Shown here in pieces: positions 53,239 to 62,688 of a stretch of 64,000 nt of DNA (its first letter is position 1; each line of letters opens with the position of its first letter). This DNA is from Ottowia flava (GTDB lineage: Bacteria > Pseudomonadota > Gammaproteobacteria > Burkholderiales > Burkholderiaceae_C). The stretch lies in contig NZ_VRUA01000005.1 of the NCBI RefSeq assembly GCF_008017535.1, positions 62,001 through 126,000 of the forward strand, read 5' to 3'. The notes beneath the pieces were generated by a model that saw nothing but the letters and a program-made list of their open reading frames with translations, made no database searches and was not told the DNA's origin. The position numbers and the translations under genes were made by a program.

Positions 53239-54182
53239 GCGGCCTGCATCAGGGCTTCAAGCTTTTCGGCGTCGGCGATGAAGGCGCGGATGCCCTCGGC
53301 CAGCTTTTCGGTGGCCATGGCGTCCTGGTTCAGCGCCAGGCGGAAGCCGGCCTCGTCGTAGCGCACGGGCGGCAGGTCCATCCTGCGCGCGGCCTCGGGG
53401 TCCAGCGCGCGCGCCAGCGGCGCGTCGGACGCGGCCAGTTGCGCCAGCAGTTCGGGGCTGATGGTGAGCAAATCGCACCCCGCCAGCGCGGTGATCTGGC
53501 CGACGTTGCGAAAGCTCGCACCCATCACCTCGGTGGCGATGCCGTGGCGCTTGTAATGGTCGTAGATGCGTTTGACCGACTGCACGCCCGGGTCGTTGGC
53601 CCCCGCCATGGCGGCTTCGTCCCAACTGGCGCCCGCCTGCTTCTTGTACCAGTCGTAGATGCGGCCGACGAACGGCGAGATCAGCTGTACCTTGGCCTGC
53701 CCGCAGGCCACGGCCTGGCAGAAGCTGAACAGCAGCGTCAGGTTGCAGGCGATGCCGCGCTTTTGCAGGCGCTCGGCGGCGCGGATGCCTTCCCAGGTGC
53801 TGGCGATCTTGATCAGCACGCGCTCGGTGGGCACACCGGCGGCCTGGTACAGCTCGATCAGCCTTTCGGCGCGGGTGAAGGTGGCATCTTCGTCGAACGA
53901 CAGGCGCGCGTCGACTTCGGTCGAGACGCGGCCCGGGATGATCGACAGGATTTCGGTGCCAAAGCGCACCAGCAGCCGGTCCACTACCTCGTCCAGCGGT
54001 TGGCCGCGGTGCGCCGCCACGGTGTCGGCCAAGAGCGGCGCGTATTCCGGCTTTTGCACCGCCTTCAGGATGAGCGACGGGTTGGTGGTCGCGTCCTGCG
54101 GCTGGAACTGCGCCAACTGGCGGAAATCGCCCGTGTCGGCGACGACGGTGGTGAATTGCTTGAGAGCGTCGAGCTGGTTCAT
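53235..54182 (-). CDS. tal: Transaldolase
   Basis: Transaldolase transfers a dihydroxyacetone unit in the non-oxidative pentose phosphate pathway through a Schiff base on Lys. The 315-residue protein starts [20 protein letters not shown]. Motifs are [27 protein letters not shown], the catalytic Lys in [18 protein letters not shown] at about residue 132, and [15 protein letters not shown]. Length is normal for the TalB subclass. It is translationally coupled to pgi (GTGA overlap). The ATG at 54182 is well defined. Confidence 0.97.
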   Translation of the reverse strand: MNQLDALKQFTTVVADTGDFRQLAQFQPQDATTNPSLILKAVQKPEYAPLLADTVAAHRGQPLDEVVDRLLVRFGTEILSIIPGRVSTEVDARLSFDEDATFTRAERLIELYQAAGVPTERVLIKIASTWEGIRAAERLQKRGIACNLTLLFSFCQAVACGQAKVQLISPFVGRIYDWYKKQAGASWDEAAMAGANDPGVQSVKRIYDHYKRHGIATEVMGASFRNVGQITALAGCDLLTISPELLAQLAASDAPLARALDPEAARRMDLPPVRYDEAGFRLALNQDAMATEKLAEGIRAFIADAEKLEALMQAA

Positions 54183-54295
54183 GGCTGGCGATTATCCCGC
54201 CTCGCGCAGGGTGCCCGAGCCGGCGCGCGCCGGCGATACGCCCGGTTGCAACTGGGCGGCGGCCGCCACCACCTTGGCTGCGCCGCCGACTGGCG

Positions 54296-56209
54296 CTATT
54301 TGAACTTGCGCGTGCTGTACAGCTCGTTCGCCAGCCGCCCCACCGTCGGCAGGCCGGCGCTGTCCTTGGGAAGGGTGTCGAGGTAATCGAACAGCACGTC
54401 CGCGTCCAGCACCCCGATGTCCAGGCGTCGCGCCGCGGGCACGGCCGCGAGCGTCTTGTAGCCGTCACCGCCGGTGGCGTTGAAGCTCAGCACGAACAGG
54501 CGGTAGGTCTTGGCGGGGTCGAGCGGTCCCCAGGCGCCGCTGGCCGGATCGCGCACTTCGACGTTGCTGACGCGTGCGCCCGCCGCCGCCTTGGAATCCA
54601 CGTCGAAGCGCAGGCCGCCGGCATACGGGTACGGGCCGGAACTGCCACCAGGGCCGAAGGTGGCTTCCAGTCCGTCCTCCAGCATGGCCTTGACCTCGGT
54701 GCCCGTGATCTGCAGGCGGAACAGCATGTTGCCGAACGGCAGCACCTGAATCACATTGGCCGCCGTCACCTCGCCCAGCAGGGGCACGCGTACGCCGCCG
54801 CCGCTTTGCAGTGTGATGTCGGCACCGCCGTACTTGGCGTTGGCAACCTGCAGATAAGCCTGTGCCACCAGTTGCTGGATGTCACCACCACGCTGGCTCA
54901 CCAGGCCTTCGGTGTTGCACCCGGCGCTGGAGCGGCTGTAGTCCATCGAGCCTTCCCCGCCCGGCACCCGCCGGGAACACAACTCTGTCGGCGCGCGCGC
55001 GACCACGGTCTTGTTGAACACCTCGACGCGCCCCTTGTACGGCGCCAGCACATTGGTGGCGACCACCGAAGGTGCCGTCACGCGCAGAAAACCGGCGGCC
55101 TTGACGTTCGCATTGATCGCGGTCTGCTCCGCCGCCGTCGGCGCCTTGCCGCCCACGGTGAAGTTGTTGCCGATCAACACATGCGGCGTGCCATTGCATT
55201 CGAGTAATTCGCCGTCGCGATCGAAACGGACCTTCAACTCGCCCACCACCTGGGCATATTCCCAGGCCTGAACGACGCACACCTGTTTGCCTTCCTTGTC
55301 GAAGGCCAAGGTCGGGTAGTCCCCTGCAGGCGAACCCACGCCCAGCGTCGACAGGCTCTTCGGACCGAGCAGCGTGTGCGAATCACCTCCAACCACGACG
55401 TCCACGCCGCTCAGCTTGGTGACCATCTGGCGGTCGTACTCGTAACCGATGTGGCTGGCCACCACGATCTTGTTGACCCCCTGGGCGCGCAGCCTGTCGA
55501 TCTCGCGCTGAGCCGCAACTGCCTCGTCCTGAAACTGCGTGTCGGGATCGGGGCTGGAGGAAGCCTTGGTCTTGCCAGCAATGGTCAGCCCGATCACGCC
55601 GATCTTCTGGCCGCCGCGCTCGATCACCGTCGACGGCACCACGTAGCCCGCTGCACGCGCCGGGTTGAGCGCGGAATTGGCGCCAAACGCCACGTTCCCG
55701 CTCAGCACGGCGGTTTTGCAAGCGCCCTTCCTGAGCAGATCCAGAAAGCCCTTGAGGCCGCTGTCGCCCTTGTCGAATTCGTGGTTGCCGAGGCTGAAGG
55801 TATCGAAGCACACCGTGTTCATCAGCGCGGCGTCGGCTTCGCCGTCGGCACCGGCGCGGTTGAAGTACAAGGTGCCGGTCAGGGCATCGCCCGCGTGGAT
55901 CTTCAGCACATTCGGGCCCGCGGCCTTGACGATTTCCTCGATTGCCTGGGTCACGCGCGGGAAGCCTCCCGCGTCCACCGCCACACTGGCGGGCGCACTG
56001 CCGCCGATGCCCAGCTTGAGGGTCTTGCTCTTGCTGTCGAGCGTGGAATGGTGATCGTTGATGTGAACCAGCGTCAGCGTGAAATCTCCCGAAGCTGGCG
56101 GCGTCACATCGTCATCGCCTCCGCACGCCGTCATTAGCGCGCTGGCGGCAGCGACGCCTGCAACCCATCTCCATGTGGCGCGAACGCCCCTCGACTTTCC
56201 TTGCGACAT
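54296..56209 (-). CDS. Bifunctional metallophosphatase/5'-nucleotidase lipoprotein
   Basis: This periplasmic UshA/5'-nucleotidase-type enzyme removes phosphate from nucleotides for salvage. The lipobox LMTAC lies near residue 30 of the signal (WVAGVAAASALMTAC). The metallophosphoesterase domain shows LTLVHINDHHSTLD, GNHEFDKGDSGL, VLSGNVAFG and VVASHIGYEYDRQ, VVVGGDSHTLLG. The C-terminal nucleotidase domain has LQSGGGVRVPLLGEVTAANV, IQVLPFGNMLFRLQITGTEV and FNATGGDGY. Length is 637 residues. A longer open frame exists upstream, but ATG 56209 gives a proper lipoprotein signal and has GAGG nearby. Confidence 0.93.
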   Translation of the reverse strand: MSQGKSRGVRATWRWVAGVAAASALMTACGGDDDVTPPASGDFTLTLVHINDHHSTLDSKSKTLKLGIGGSAPASVAVDAGGFPRVTQAIEEIVKAAGPNVLKIHAGDALTGTLYFNRAGADGEADAALMNTVCFDTFSLGNHEFDKGDSGLKGFLDLLRKGACKTAVLSGNVAFGANSALNPARAAGYVVPSTVIERGGQKIGVIGLTIAGKTKASSSPDPDTQFQDEAVAAQREIDRLRAQGVNKIVVASHIGYEYDRQMVTKLSGVDVVVGGDSHTLLGPKSLSTLGVGSPAGDYPTLAFDKEGKQVCVVQAWEYAQVVGELKVRFDRDGELLECNGTPHVLIGNNFTVGGKAPTAAEQTAINANVKAAGFLRVTAPSVVATNVLAPYKGRVEVFNKTVVARAPTELCSRRVPGGEGSMDYSRSSAGCNTEGLVSQRGGDIQQLVAQAYLQVANAKYGGADITLQSGGGVRVPLLGEVTAANVIQVLPFGNMLFRLQITGTEVKAMLEDGLEATFGPGGSSGPYPYAGGLRFDVDSKAAAGARVSNVEVRDPASGAWGPLDPAKTYRLFVLSFNATGGDGYKTLAAVPAARRLDIGVLDADVLFDYLDTLPKDSAGLPTVGRLANELYSTRKFK

Positions 56210-56344
56210 GCCTGACCTCACATTGACTGAATCCAACTTCAGCCATGGTGTGGCACACATGTTGAACGGCGATGACAGGCGCGCGTCAGTCGCGTGACGC
56301 CACGACGCGCGGGTCGCCTCAGACAGGCGCAAGCGGCGGACAGC

Positions 56345-57157
56345 TCAGAAGTCGGCCACGATCGATCCCTTGAACTCAGACTGGATGAACTGGCGCACTT
56401 CGGGCGATTGGTACGCCTTGACGAACTTGGCCACCCAGGGCTGTGCCTTGTCGGCGCTGCGCACCACCAGCAGGTTGGCGTACGGCCCCTTGGGGCCTTC
56501 GATGGCAATCGCGTCCTTGCCCGGGTTCAGGCCGGCGGTCAGGGCGTAATTCGTGTTGACGGCCGCCGCATCCAGGTCGTCCAGCGAGCGTGGCAACTGG
56601 GCCGCGTCGAGCTCGACGAAGCGCAGCTTCTTCGGGTTCTCGGCGACGTCCAGTGGCGTGGCCTTCAGGCCAGCGTCGGCGTTCAGCTTGATCAGGCCCT
56701 GCGCCTGCAGCAGCAGGAGCACGCGCCCGCCGTTCGTGGGGTCGTTCGGAATGCCGAAACGCGCGCCGGATTTCAAGTCTTTCAGGTGTTTGACCTTCTT
56801 CGAATACAGGCCGATCGGGAAGGTGACGGTGCTGGCCACGCTGCTGAACTTGTAGCCGCGGTCGGCAAGCTGCTGGTCGAGGTAGGGCTTGTGCTGGTAG
56901 CTGTTGGCATCCAGGTCGCCGGCAGCCAGGGCAGCGTTGGGTTGCACGTAGTCGCTGAACTCGACCACCTGGATCGTCAGACCGTTCCTGGCCGCGACTT
57001 TCTTGACCTGTTCCAGGATCTGCGCGTGCGGCCCGGCGGTGACGCCGACCTTGATGCTGGGCTTGTCCTGCGCCTGGGCACTGGCGCCCGCGAAGGCAAG
57101 CCCCGCGGAAGCGAGCATGACCGACCAGGCGGCGTGAAGAGCGGTGCGTCGTTGCAT
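56345..57157 (-). CDS. metQ: D-methionine-binding protein MetQ (NlpA family)
   Basis: This is the periplasmic binding protein of the MetNIQ methionine importer. The 270-residue protein has a cleavable signal (VMLASAGLAFAGASAQAQ, no lipobox) and the NlpA pattern: KVGVTAGPHAQILEQVKKVA, FSDYVQPNAALAAGDLDANS, QHKPYLDQQLADRG and GARFGIPNDPTNGGRVLLLL. The ending LVVRSADKAQPWVAKFVKAY also fits. It is the last gene of metN-metI-metQ. Homologues vary in ligand, so methionine is inferred from the operon. Confidence 0.94.
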   Translation of the reverse strand: MQRRTALHAAWSVMLASAGLAFAGASAQAQDKPSIKVGVTAGPHAQILEQVKKVAARNGLTIQVVEFSDYVQPNAALAAGDLDANSYQHKPYLDQQLADRGYKFSSVASTVTFPIGLYSKKVKHLKDLKSGARFGIPNDPTNGGRVLLLLQAQGLIKLNADAGLKATPLDVAENPKKLRFVELDAAQLPRSLDDLDAAAVNTNYALTAGLNPGKDAIAIEGPKGPYANLLVVRSADKAQPWVAKFVKAYQSPEVRQFIQSEFKGSIVADF

Positions 57158-57260
57158 GAGACAGGTCCTTTCTGACTGAAAAACGTCGACAAGATTGGGA
57201 AAGAATTGGCGCAGGCTGCGCCCGGCCGCTGGTCAAGCCCAGCAGAGCCGATGCACATCC

Positions 57261-57330
57261 GAATTTGAATGAAAAGTGACTGCAGCGCGCTCTGGTCCAG
57301 CGCGACCAGCTACTTTTTAAATAGCGATCA
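57261..57330 (-). repeat. Family-1 dispersed repeat, copy R16, in the metI-metQ spacer
   Basis: Reads GAATTTGAATGAAAAGTG, CAGCGCGCTCTGGTCCAGCG, CGACCAGCTACTTTTTAAAT, AGCGATCA. The metI stop codon is its last three bases. Confidence 0.8.
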
Positions 57331-57993
57331 GCGATGGCTCAGGCGGCGCACCAGCCAGTCACCCGCGGTCTGCACCACCTGCACGAAGGCGATCAGCACC
57401 AGCACCACCGCCAGCATCACGTCCGGCAGAAAACGCTGGTAGCCATAGCGGATGCCCAAGTCACCCAGGCCGCCACCGCCGATCGCCCCGGCCATGGCCG
57501 AATAGCCGGTCAAGGCCACCAGCGCAATGGTCACGCCGCCCACGATGCCGGGCAGCGCCTCGGGCAGCAGCACTTTCCAGACGATCTGCCCGGTGGTGGC
57601 GCCCATGGCCTGCGCGGCTTCCACCAGGCCCGGATCGACCTCGCGCAGCGAGGCCTCCACCAGGCGCGCGATGAACGGCGCCGCAGCGATGGTCAGCGGC
57701 ACGATGGCCGCCGCCGTGCCGATCGACGAGCCGGTGACCAGCCGCGTGAACGGGATGATGGCCACCAGCAGGATGATGAAGGGCGTGGAACGCACCGCAT
57801 TCACCAGGCCGCCAACCACGCGGTTGAACCCGGCGTGCGCCAGCACCCCGCCCTGGTCGGTCAGGCGCAGCAGCACGCCCAGCGGCAAGCCCACGGCGGT
57901 GCCTGCCAGGCCGGAGATACCGACCATCAGCACGGTCTCCCAAAGCGACGTGGTGAACAGGTCCAACAGTGCAGGCGTGAAGTTCTCGAACAT
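57328..57993 (-). CDS. metI: Methionine ABC transporter permease MetI
   Basis: This is the membrane permease of the MetNIQ importer. The 221-residue protein has five hydrophobic helices. The MetI-type EAA loop reads EASLREVDPGLVEAAQAMGA followed by TTGQIVWKVLLPEALPGIVG. The ending ends VVQTAGDWLVRRLSHR. I chose ATG 57993 because an AGGAG ribosome site lies 8 bases upstream. A GTG at 58002, overlapping the metN stop (GTGA), would add three residues. Its stop codon forms the edge of repeat R16. Confidence 0.94.
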   Translation of the reverse strand: MFENFTPALLDLFTTSLWETVLMVGISGLAGTAVGLPLGVLLRLTDQGGVLAHAGFNRVVGGLVNAVRSTPFIILLVAIIPFTRLVTGSSIGTAAAIVPLTIAAAPFIARLVEASLREVDPGLVEAAQAMGATTGQIVWKVLLPEALPGIVGGVTIALVALTGYSAMAGAIGGGGLGDLGIRYGYQRFLPDVMLAVVLVLIAFVQVVQTAGDWLVRRLSHR

Positions 57994-57998
57994 GGTGC

Positions 57999-59222
57999 TC
58001 ACTCCTGCGCAGCGGTAAGGTCAAGGTCGGATGTCGCGTCCGTCACGTCCTGCACGCGCACGCCGGCATCGCGAATGCCCTGCACCGCGGCATCGACGGA
58101 CTCGGCCAGGCCGGTGACATACACCGCCAGCACGCCCATGGTCTGGCCCTGAATGGCGTCCATCTGGCCGTGCAGCAGGCACATGTCGACGCCGTACTGC
58201 CGCACCAGACGCGACAGCACCGGCCGATCGGCGTGCACGCCCGACATCGTCAGGCGCAGCAGGCGTCCGACATGGGTGCGGGGCAGGCCGGCGCGCGCCG
58301 AAGCCACCTGCTCGCGCACGCTCGGTGGCAGCGTGCGCGGCAGGATTTCCTCGATCAGGCTGCGGGTAATGGCCTGCTGCGGGTGGGTGAAGACCTCGAC
58401 CACCGGGCCCTGCTCGACCACCTGGCCGCCTTCCATGACTGCCACGCGGTGCGCGATCTGCTTGATTACCTGCATCTGGTGCGTGATCAGCACGATGGTC
58501 AGGCCCAGTTCGCGGTTGATGCGTGCCAGCAGCGCCAGGATGGAACGCGTGGTCTCGGGGTCGAGCGCCGACGTGGCTTCGTCCGACAGCAGCACCTTGG
58601 GCTGGCTGGCCAACGCCCGGGCGATGCCCACGCGCTGCTTCTGGCCGCCGCTGATCTGCGACGGAAAACGCCCCGACAGCGCGGCCAGGCCGACGAGGTC
58701 GAGCAGCGGCTCGACGCGAGCGCGAATGCTGGCCTTGTCCAGACCAGCCAGTTCCAGCGGCAGAGCGACGTTGCCGTACACCGTGCGCGAGGCCAACAGA
58801 TTGAAGTGCTGGAACACCATGCCGATCTCGTGGCGCGCGATGCGCAGGCCCAGCGCATTCAGGGCGGTCAACTCGGTGCCGCCCACCGTGACACGGCCTG
58901 CGCTGGGGCGGTTCAGCAGGTTGATGGTGCGCACCAGCGAGCTCTTGCCCGCGCCGCTGCGACCGATGATGCCGAACACCTCGCCGGCGCGGATGTCCAG
59001 ATCGATGCCGCGCAGCGCTTGCACGCGGGTCTTGCCCGGCCCGGGGTAATACAGGTCGACGCCTTCGAGACGGATCGCGCTGACCGGCACCAGACCAGCG
59101 CCCGACGCGAGCGAGGCGCGGGCCGCGTCAAGGCCCGACGGCATCAGCGGGGTGGAGGGAGATGGCGGCGGCGGGGTGCGCCCCCCGGATCGGAGGAAGG
59201 AAAAAGTATCGGTGGCAAACAT
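57999..59222 (-). CDS. metN: Methionine ABC transporter ATP-binding protein MetN
   Basis: This is the ATPase of the MetNIQ importer. Walker A is [20 protein letters not shown] (residues ~85-104), the signature is [18 protein letters not shown], Walker B is [20 protein letters not shown], and the switch His is in [14 protein letters not shown]. The C-terminal NIL domain, which senses methionine and inhibits transport, runs from about residue 325 ([13 protein letters not shown]...). The ORF is 407 residues; the first ~50 are Pro/Ser-rich and not conserved. ATG 59144 or a later start is possible. No SAM riboswitch was seen upstream. Confidence 0.92.
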   Translation of the reverse strand: MFATDTFSFLRSGGRTPPPPSPSTPLMPSGLDAARASLASGAGLVPVSAIRLEGVDLYYPGPGKTRVQALRGIDLDIRAGEVFGIIGRSGAGKSSLVRTINLLNRPSAGRVTVGGTELTALNALGLRIARHEIGMVFQHFNLLASRTVYGNVALPLELAGLDKASIRARVEPLLDLVGLAALSGRFPSQISGGQKQRVGIARALASQPKVLLSDEATSALDPETTRSILALLARINRELGLTIVLITHQMQVIKQIAHRVAVMEGGQVVEQGPVVEVFTHPQQAITRSLIEEILPRTLPPSVREQVASARAGLPRTHVGRLLRLTMSGVHADRPVLSRLVRQYGVDMCLLHGQMDAIQGQTMGVLAVYVTGLAESVDAAVQGIRDAGVRVQDVTDATSDLDLTAAQE

Positions 59223-59521
59223 GGTTCATCTGCAAAGACCTGTGCCGGTTGCGGATCGCGCGAACCGGCGAGGGGGCGATTCTCAAACGAACCCTTCATT
59301 TCTCAAAATAATACTTTTTACTTTGTATATGCCAGATTTCGGCATTTGTCGGACGACGGAGCTCAAAGGTCGGACTGACAGGAATGCAGCGCAAGCGCTG
59401 ATTTCAGCATCCAATCGCACTCTGGCCCGCTGTGAATCTGCGCCAGAAGCTACTGATAAGATAGCAGCGGCACTGGGGCGCTCCGCTCTGGCGACCCCGT
59501 TTCGCCCGCCGGCTCAAGCGC
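59223..59521. other. Intergenic region between metN and the peptide ABC ATPase gene
   Basis: An A/T-rich stretch at 59280-59335 probably contains the metN promoter. On the minus strand TTTGAGAA occurs twice there, about 20 bp apart. A family-1 repeat occupies 59401-59467. No gene is seen. Confidence 0.5.
59401..59467 (-). repeat. Family-1 dispersed repeat, copy R17
   Basis: Reverse-complemented it reads TGCTATCTTATCAGTAGCTT, CTGGCGCAGATTCACAGCGG, GCCAGAGTGCGATTGG. It lies between the met and dpp operons. Confidence 0.75.
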
Positions 59522-60580
59522 TCAGATACGGCCTTCTTCAACCGCGTGGCAGGCGACCTGCACCCCGCGCAGGTGCAGCAGCGCGGGGCGCTCTGCCTTG
59601 CAACGCTCGTTGGCGTGCGGGCAGCGCGGGTGGAAGGTGCAGCCCGTGGGCGGGTTGAGTGGGTTGGGCACCTCGCCCTGCACCGGCGTGCGCGCGCGGC
59701 CGGTGTCGTGCATCTTGGGGATGGCGTCCAGCAGCATCCGCGTGTAGGGGTGCTGCGGGTGTGCGAACAGTTGGCGCTTGGGCGCCAACTCGACGATCCG
59801 GCCCAGGTACATCACGCCAACCTGGTCGCTGACGTGGCGCACCACGGCGAGGTTGTGGCTGATGAACAGGTAGGTCAGCCCGCGCTCGGCCTGCAGGCGC
59901 TTCATGATGTTGAGCACCTGGGCCTGCACCGACACGTCGAGCGCCGACGTGGGCTCATCGCACACCAGGAATTCGGGCGCGGTGGCCAGCGCGCGCGCGA
60001 TCGAGATGCGCTGGCGCTGCCCGCCGGAGAACTGGTGCGGGTACTTCACCATGTCGGCCGCCGACAGTCCGACCGACTGCAGCAGCTCGCCCACGCGCTC
60101 CAGCGCCTGCGCGCTGGACGTGGCCATGCCGTGCTCGTGCAGCGGCTCGGCGATGATATCGGCCACCTTCCAGCGCGGGTTCAGGCTGGCGTAGGGGTCC
60201 TGAAAAATCATCTGGATGCGGCGACGCAGGGCGCGGCCGCCCTTGCCCTCGAACGCGGCGTGCGCGTCCTGCCCATCGAAGAAGAAGTTGCCGCGCGTCG
60301 GCTCGTACAGGCCGACCAGCAGGCGCGCCACGGTGCTCTTGCCGCAGCCCGATTCGCCCACCAGCGCCAGCGTCTGGCCTTTCTCGATCGTGAACGTGGC
60401 GTCGTCAACGGCGCGCAGCAGCTGGCGCGGCTTGCGCTCCAGCACGCGGTTGAGCCAGGGCGGCGACACATCAAAGGTCTTGGCCAGGCCGACGGCGCGC
60501 ACCAGCGGCTCGTGACCCGCATGGGTTGGGCCTGCGCTCACCGGGGTTTCGGCCACAGGGCTGGGCATCTCTGTGTTCAT
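59522..60580 (-). CDS. dppF: Dipeptide/oligopeptide ABC transporter ATP-binding protein (DppF type)
   Basis: This is the second ATPase of a peptide importer. The 352-residue protein has Walker A VGESGCGKSTVARLLVGL, the Q-loop IQMIFQDPYASLNPRW, signature QFSGGQRQRISIARALA, Walker B EFLVCDEPTSALDVSVQAQV and the His switch YLFISHNLAVVRH. The C-terminal oligo_HPY region carries TGCTFHPRCPHANERC, a cysteine cluster typical of DppD/F that binds Fe-S. It overlaps the upstream ATPase by 4 bp (ATGA). Substrate specificity (peptide, glutathione or other) cannot be read directly. Confidence 0.93.
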   Translation of the reverse strand: MNTEMPSPVAETPVSAGPTHAGHEPLVRAVGLAKTFDVSPPWLNRVLERKPRQLLRAVDDATFTIEKGQTLALVGESGCGKSTVARLLVGLYEPTRGNFFFDGQDAHAAFEGKGGRALRRRIQMIFQDPYASLNPRWKVADIIAEPLHEHGMATSSAQALERVGELLQSVGLSAADMVKYPHQFSGGQRQRISIARALATAPEFLVCDEPTSALDVSVQAQVLNIMKRLQAERGLTYLFISHNLAVVRHVSDQVGVMYLGRIVELAPKRQLFAHPQHPYTRMLLDAIPKMHDTGRARTPVQGEVPNPLNPPTGCTFHPRCPHANERCKAERPALLHLRGVQVACHAVEEGRI

Positions 60581-61581
60581 GCCGGCACCGCCTTGTCCGT
60601 GATGCGCTGCACGCGCCCATCGCCCGCGTGCAGCCAGCAGGCGGCGCGCGTGGGGCCGGCGTCCATCAGGTCGGGCCGTTCGGTGCGGCAGCGCTCCTGA
60701 AAGCCGTAGGGGCAGCGCGGGTTGAAGGCGCAGCCCTGCGGAATGGCGTTCAGCCGCGGCATCGCGCCGTCGATCTGGTAGAGCACGTCGACCTCGGCCT
60801 CCATGTCGGGGATGGCAGCCATCAGGCCAGCGGTGTAGGGGTGCGCTGGGTGGTTGATGACCTCGTGCACCGGGCCGATCTCGGCGATGCGGCCGGCGTA
60901 CATCACGGCCACGCGGTCGCAGGTTTCGGCGATCACGCCCATGTCGTGCGTGATCAGCATGACGGCGGCGCCGCGCTCCTGGCAGACGCGCTTGAGCAGG
61001 CTGATGATCTGCGCCTGGATCGACACATCCAACGCGGTGGTCGGCTCGTCGGCCACGATCAGCTTGGGCTCGGCCGCCAGCGCCAGGGCGATCACCACGC
61101 GCTGGCGCATGCCGCCCGAGAACTGGTGCGGGTAGTGGTCGATGCGCTGCTCGGCCGCCGGGATACCGGTGTCCTTCAGCAGGTTGATGGCGCGCTGGCG
61201 CGCTTCCGCCGCGTTGACGGCCAGGTGCGTCTGGATCGTTTCGGTCAGCTGCCGGCCCACGGTGTACAGCGGGTTGAGCGAGGTCAGCGGGTCCTGGAAG
61301 ATCGCACCTATCTGGCGCCCGCGCACGTGGCGCATTTCCTCGTGCGGCAGGTTGTCGATGCGCCGGCCTTCGAGCAGGATCTCGCCCCCGGCGACGCGGC
61401 CGGGCGGCTCCAGCAGACCGATGATGGACGCGCCGGTGAGCGACTTGCCCGCGCCCGACTCGCCCACCACGCCCAGGATTTCACCCGGCGCGATGTCGAA
61501 GCTCACGTCGTCCAGCGCGCGCAGCGTGCCGCGCCGGTTGGGAAACTCGACCACCAGGTTCTTGACTTGCAGCAGTGCCAT
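60577..61581 (-). CDS. dppD: Dipeptide/oligopeptide ABC transporter ATP-binding protein (DppD type)
   Basis: This is the first ATPase of the peptide importer. The 334-residue protein has Walker A GVVGESGAGKSLTGASIIGL, the Q-loop IGAIFQDPLTSLNPLYTVGR, signature QFSGGMRQRVVIALALA, Walker B KLIVADEPTTALDVSIQAQI and the His switch AVMLITHDMGVIAE. The C-terminal CAFNPRCPYGFQERCRTERP is the oligo_HPY cysteine cluster. The ATG at 61581 has no clear ribosome site; repeat R18 begins 6 bp upstream and fills the gap to the permease gene. Confidence 0.93.
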   Translation of the reverse strand: MALLQVKNLVVEFPNRRGTLRALDDVSFDIAPGEILGVVGESGAGKSLTGASIIGLLEPPGRVAGGEILLEGRRIDNLPHEEMRHVRGRQIGAIFQDPLTSLNPLYTVGRQLTETIQTHLAVNAAEARQRAINLLKDTGIPAAEQRIDHYPHQFSGGMRQRVVIALALAAEPKLIVADEPTTALDVSIQAQIISLLKRVCQERGAAVMLITHDMGVIAETCDRVAVMYAGRIAEIGPVHEVINHPAHPYTAGLMAAIPDMEAEVDVLYQIDGAMPRLNAIPQGCAFNPRCPYGFQERCRTERPDLMDAGPTRAACWLHAGDGRVQRITDKAVPA

Positions 61582-61587
61582 GCGGTT

Positions 61588-61656
61588 CGATTCAAATACT
61601 ACTGTTTCGATAGCTGCTTGCGCAGATCCATGTAGGGCCAGAGGCCATTTTGTTCA
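61588..61656 (+). repeat. Family-1 dispersed repeat, copy R18, in the dppC-dppD spacer
   Basis: Reads CGATTCAAATACTACTGTTT, CGATAGCTGCTTGCGCAGAT, CCATGTAGGGCCAGAGGCCA. It begins 6 bp from the dppD ATG and ends on the base before the dppC stop codon. Confidence 0.92.
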
Positions 61657-62577
61657 TCAGTTCAGCCTTGGATTCAATGCGTCGCGCAGCCAGTCACCCA
61701 AGAGGTTCACCGACAGCGCGATCAACACCAGCATCAGCCCCGGGAAGATGGTGATCCACCATTCGCCCGAGAACAAATAGTCGTTTCCGACGCGGATCAG
61801 TGTGCCCAGCGACGGCGACGTCGGCGGCACGCCCACGCCCAAAAAGGACAGCGTCGCCTCGGTGATGATGGCGGTGGCGACCTGGATGGTGGCCAACACC
61901 ATCACCGGGCCCATGACGTTGGGCAGGATGTGCTTGAGCATGATGCGCCACTTGGACACCCCGGTCACGCGCGCGGCGTGCACGTATTCCTTGCCGCGTT
62001 CGACCATGGTGCTGGCGCGCACCGTGCGCGCGTACTGCACCCAGCCGTTGCTGCCCGCAAACGCAATGGCCAGCACCAGCACGCCGAAGGCCACGCCCTC
62101 GGCCGCGTTGGGGTACAAGGCGCGCGCCACCCCCGCGATCAGCAGCGCCACCAGAATGGCGGGGAAGGACGAAACCACGTCGCACAGGCGCATCAGAAAG
62201 CCATCGACCCAGCCACCGACCGCGCCGCTGATCAGCCCCAGCAGCACACCGATCACCAGCGACAGCGCGACCGCCGCCAGGCCAACGAAGAGCGAAATGC
62301 GCGTGCCATACATCAGCGCCGACAGGATGTCGCGGCCCTGGTCGTCGGTGCCCAGCAGGTAGGTCGCCTTGCCTTCGGGGTACCAGGCGGGGGGCAGGCG
62401 CGAATCGCCGAGCTCGAGCGTGGTCAGGTCGAACGGGTTGTGCGGCGCCACCCAGCCGGCAAAGATCGCGCAGAACAGGCAGATGAAGGCGATCACCGCC
62501 GCGACGATCGCCGTGGGCGAGTGCCGGAAACTGTAGCCAATGTCGCTGTCCCACCAGCGGGAAACCAGAGTGCTCAT
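61657..62577 (-). CDS. dppC: Peptide ABC transporter permease (DppC type)
   Basis: This is an inner-membrane permease of the DppC/OppC group. The 306-residue protein has an N-terminal OppC_N helix (SPTAIVAAVIAFICLFCAIF), LLGTDDQGRDILSALMYGTR, which is the strongest DppC marker, and the EAA loop EYVHAARVTGVSKWRIMLKH. The C-terminal GEWWITIFPGLMLVLIALSV also fits. The ATG at 62577 abuts repeat R19 with no ribosome site. The partner permease DppB is not between this gene and the binding protein. Confidence 0.93.
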   Translation of the reverse strand: MSTLVSRWWDSDIGYSFRHSPTAIVAAVIAFICLFCAIFAGWVAPHNPFDLTTLELGDSRLPPAWYPEGKATYLLGTDDQGRDILSALMYGTRISLFVGLAAVALSLVIGVLLGLISGAVGGWVDGFLMRLCDVVSSFPAILVALLIAGVARALYPNAAEGVAFGVLVLAIAFAGSNGWVQYARTVRASTMVERGKEYVHAARVTGVSKWRIMLKHILPNVMGPVMVLATIQVATAIITEATLSFLGVGVPPTSPSLGTLIRVGNDYLFSGEWWITIFPGLMLVLIALSVNLLGDWLRDALNPRLN

Positions 62578-62636
62578 GAATCGATAGCTGTTTGCGAAAT
62601 ACGGTGGCTGATCAGAGCCCTATTTCGTTCAAATAC
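62578..62636 (+). repeat. Family-1 dispersed repeat, copy R19, at the dppC start codon
   Basis: Reads GAATCGATAGCTGTTTGCGA, AATACGGTGGCTGATCAGAG, CCCTATTTCGTTCAAAT. It begins on the base next to the dppC start codon. The GCGCAG core is degenerate here. Confidence 0.7.
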
Positions 62637-62688
62637 GGGTCAAAGCAGAGGTGCCCGGCAGCGTGGCTGTGCACTTCATTCTTCGTCC

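Noticed and set aside
59280..59335. SAM riboswitch upstream of metN
   Set aside because: The stretch is A/T-rich with a short direct repeat, but I find none of the conserved SAM-I or SAM-II core elements.
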